Shown in pieces: positions 62,127-64,000 of a stretch of DNA of 64,000 nt; the first letter of the stretch is position 1, and the number at the start of each line of letters is the position of its first letter. A model generated the notes under the pieces. The model worked only from the letters and a program-made list of their open reading frames with translations, made no database searches and was not told the DNA's origin. This DNA is from JAUWPO01 sp965603285. Its GTDB lineage: Bacteria; Chloroflexota; Anaerolineae; Anaerolineales; UBA4823. The stretch covers positions 21,162 through 85,161 of the forward strand of contig CBFDCK010000001.1 of the NCBI GenBank assembly GCA_965603285.1. The letters are read 5' to 3'. The position numbers and the translations under genes were made by a program.

Positions 62127-63365
62127 CTAATCAATAATCTCTGGAACATCGATAACCTTGATGCCCCTCTTTTCCAATTCGTCCATAAATGCTTCGTAAA
62201 GCTCTCCTTTGATGACGTTCTCGGGAGGGATAATCCCCTTTTGTATTATCGCTCCTCTGCCTATCAACAACGCTCCTATAGCTGCAGAGAAACCGGTGAC
62301 ACGCGCCATAGCAGAGATTCCAATTTTAGCATCCGCCTCATCCCACAAGTAGTAATTCAATCTCGTTCTGTAACCATCTTTCGTGCCCACTACCGTGTTC
62401 CACATCACACAAATATCCGTATCACCCGCGCGTGGCCGGAGTTTGGGTTCAATCGCAGCCAGCAGGAACTCACGCGGTGCAATTTTCACCCCGTTTATAT
62501 CCAGGGGATTAATATCTAGCATACCGCACTCCTTTAGAACCTGGATTCCCTGCCAATGTCCCGGCCATCTGATTGTCTTCTCCGCGAATTCATTGAGGTT
62601 TGGCTGTGTGAAGATAAAGCTGGGCATCCCTGGCGTGATGGCACATTCCAATGTTTCCTCCTTGCCAAACTGAGCGAATCCGAATCGCTCAAGTTCACTC
62701 GCTGCATCCACTTCCACAACCTTGCCGTTCTTGATCACCTTTACCCTGACCATATACTCTCTCAATACGTGCCTAAAAGCCCAGGTGATCATGTACCCGA
62801 GTGGATGCTTACTGGCAGACTCCTTTGCAGGAATCCCCCCTACTCTGGCGACGGCGGACTCGGCTCTATCCAGTTTCCTGATGCCTTCACCCAGCGTGAT
62901 GTTGCTTATGCCTGGGGCAAAACCCATCCCATCGAGGAGCGTAACGCTACGTTCAAAAGCCTTTTTGTGTAGCCACTCGCCATAGTCGTTCACAGGCATG
63001 CCACCTGGCGTCTCTAAACCTTCGACCTCATAAGGGTCCGGTCTGCGGTGATACTCTTCCAGCATATCAACGATGTTCAAGCCGGTCTCAATAGCTGTCT
63101 CGACGACTTTATAGCTTGTCTTCCTGTCAGGCAGGGCGATTACGCCAACGTCGTATTGCTGCATCAAGCTTTTAACTACTTGTGTATCGGCAATATCAAG
63201 GACGTGTGCTCTTGTTTTGGGGTTGTCGATCCAGACCTTTGTTCTCTCGAGTGCATCTTCCCGCCTGCCAATGAGACCAACTGTGTCAACATCGTTTGCT
63301 TTGACTAAATCCCAGGCAACAGAAGCGCCAATCTTCCCTGATCCACCAAATATCAGAATGTTCAA
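62127..63365 (-). CDS. Saccharopine dehydrogenase-like NAD(P) enzyme
   Basis: A 412-residue enzyme. The TTG at 63365 gives MNILIFGGSGKIGASVAWDL, a clean Rossmann start with GAGG 8 bases upstream; a GTG two codons earlier is also possible. The central DGMGFAPGISNITLGEGIRK and the C-terminal ATP-grasp-free domain follow saccharopine dehydrogenase and carboxynorspermidine synthase types. These join or cleave an amino acid and an oxo acid. Its substrate is unknown. It lies between the aldehyde oxidoreductase and the CGGC gene. Confidence 0.85.
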   Translation of the reverse strand: MNILIFGGSGKIGASVAWDLVKANDVDTVGLIGRREDALERTKVWIDNPKTRAHVLDIADTQVVKSLMQQYDVGVIALPDRKTSYKVVETAIETGLNIVDMLEEYHRRPDPYEVEGLETPGGMPVNDYGEWLHKKAFERSVTLLDGMGFAPGISNITLGEGIRKLDRAESAVARVGGIPAKESASKHPLGYMITWAFRHVLREYMVRVKVIKNGKVVEVDAASELERFGFAQFGKEETLECAITPGMPSFIFTQPNLNEFAEKTIRWPGHWQGIQVLKECGMLDINPLDINGVKIAPREFLLAAIEPKLRPRAGDTDICVMWNTVVGTKDGYRTRLNYYLWDEADAKIGISAMARVTGFSAAIGALLIGRGAIIQKGIIPPENVIKGELYEAFMDELEKRGIKVIDVPEIID

Positions 63366-63453
63366 TTTCACAACCTCGCTCTTACTTCTGTTATTATCCT
63401 GGCTGTTTGTCGAAGAAAATAATTTCGTCCAAACTATCACCGGGATATTTCGA

Positions 63454-64000
63454 CTATTGGATCAAAGCGATTACTTCGTCAAGGTCAATTCCCAGGTGGC
63501 GCAGCGTCTGCAGCGTGGGAATTCCGTTATCGTCCCAGCCGCGGCGGGCATAAACCGCATCTAATAATTGTTCATAGCAAGCCTCTCGATACTCGCGCAG
63601 ACAATCCATTTTTCCCTTGGTTGTCAGGCTGGTCGGATCAACTCCAACCTCCTGCTGTAGTTGGCTGTCGTAATACCCGGCGCGGGACTCATATTCGTCC
63701 ATGGTGACCGGTCCTACGGCACGATAGGGCGGGTAGTCATGCTCTCGGGTGCCAAACCCCATCTTCAGATTGAAGATCCGCTGGAAGTTGTACACCCGCT
63801 CTGATTGTTGGATCAGATCATCGACCGTTACCGACCGACCGGTTACACCCTCATAAAGCCAGGTGTAGTTCTCCACGTGTTCAGGCACCTTCGCCGGCTC
63901 ATCAGTTTGGGCATTATCGGCTGGGAGAATGTCGTTCCAGGGCAACTTGCACAAGCCGTGCAGGCTGAACCAGGTACGCCACATGGGGAAATAGTGCAGG
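63454..64000 (-). CDS. Aldehyde:ferredoxin oxidoreductase, C-terminal part cut by window
   Basis: The frame enters from beyond 64000 and ends at 63454, giving the last 182 residues. LHGLCKLPW carries the cysteine that ligates the [4Fe-4S] cluster next to the tungstopterin in AOR-type enzymes. RVYNFQRIFNLKMGFGTREHDY is the conserved late helix of AOR. The N-terminal tungsten-pterin and first three cysteines are outside the window. It oxidises aldehydes to acids with ferredoxin, or the reverse. It is the upstream-most visible gene of the cluster. Confidence 0.9.
   Translation of the reverse strand, partial: LHYFPMWRTWFSLHGLCKLPWNDILPADNAQTDEPAKVPEHVENYTWLYEGVTGRSVTVDDLIQQSERVYNFQRIFNLKMGFGTREHDYPPYRAVGPVTMDEYESRAGYYDSQLQQEVGVDPTSLTTKGKMDCLREYREACYEQLLDAVYARRGWDDNGIPTLQTLRHLGIDLDEVIALIQ

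Overview
The window looks like chromosomal DNA of a Chloroflexota bacterium, probably of the Anaerolineae type. This is inference from gene content: an archaeal-style bacterial release-factor homologue, a cytochrome b6 with a subunit IV fused to haem-c domains, many lipoprotein-type secreted proteins, and dispersed palindromic REP-like elements. No rRNA gene is present, so the assignment cannot be fixed from this window. Base composition is moderate and gene density is high, with genes on both strands in short operons.

Layout. (1) 1-9392, minus strand: a surface polysaccharide cluster with two multi-pass glycosyltransferase-like membrane proteins (one cut by the window edge), a GT4 glycosyltransferase, a flippase, an NAD-dependent sugar epimerase, a nucleotide-sugar dehydrogenase and a sulfotransferase. 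(2) 9415-14166, minus strand: housekeeping genes for type-4 uracil-DNA glycosylase, the tsaE-tsaB-rimI operon and a PcrA/UvrD helicase. (3) 14231-25956, mostly plus strand: DNA polymerase III delta', a degenerate metallo-beta-lactamase-fold protein, asparaginase II, endonuclease III, an HtrA lipoprotein, a baeRF-type release-factor homologue, tRNA-Pro(TGG), a GT2 enzyme, RNase HII and an S9 peptidase. (4) 25960-29740: a gene-poor stretch with REP-like repeats, broken gene ends, a YihY membrane protein, an HdeD-like protein and an acidic protein built of about 27-residue repeats. (5) 29742-36714: a divergent regulator and a respiratory-looking operon containing a distant haem-copper-oxidase-like membrane protein, an FGE-like lipoprotein and a haem O synthase-like UbiA enzyme. 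Three reading frames here contain an in-frame TAG. (6) 36779-51559: a Ca-type P-ATPase, isocitrate dehydrogenase, two different cytochrome bc complexes and a complete sdhCDAB operon, with tRNA-Arg(CCT). (7) 51660-54127: small membrane and hypothetical genes and a gene frameshifted at a G7 run. (8) 54128-64000, minus strand: an unusual metal-centred cluster.

The most interesting part is region 8. It encodes an acetyl-CoA synthase (AcsB/CdhC) homologue with all four [4Fe-4S] cysteines at exact spacing, but with the Cys-Gly-Cys that holds the distal nickel changed to Cys-Gly-Asp. No CO dehydrogenase, corrinoid protein or methyltransferase subunit of the Wood-Ljungdahl pathway is visible. Instead it sits in one minus-strand array with a CooT-like nickel protein, a LarC-type nickel insertase that has a TrmO/TsaA domain nested inside it, a CGGC-domain protein, a tungsten-type aldehyde:ferredoxin oxidoreductase, an alcohol dehydrogenase, NAD(P)HX repair, a cupin, a small membrane methyltransferase and a saccharopine-dehydrogenase-like enzyme. 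This may be a nickel-dependent system distinct from classical CODH/ACS.
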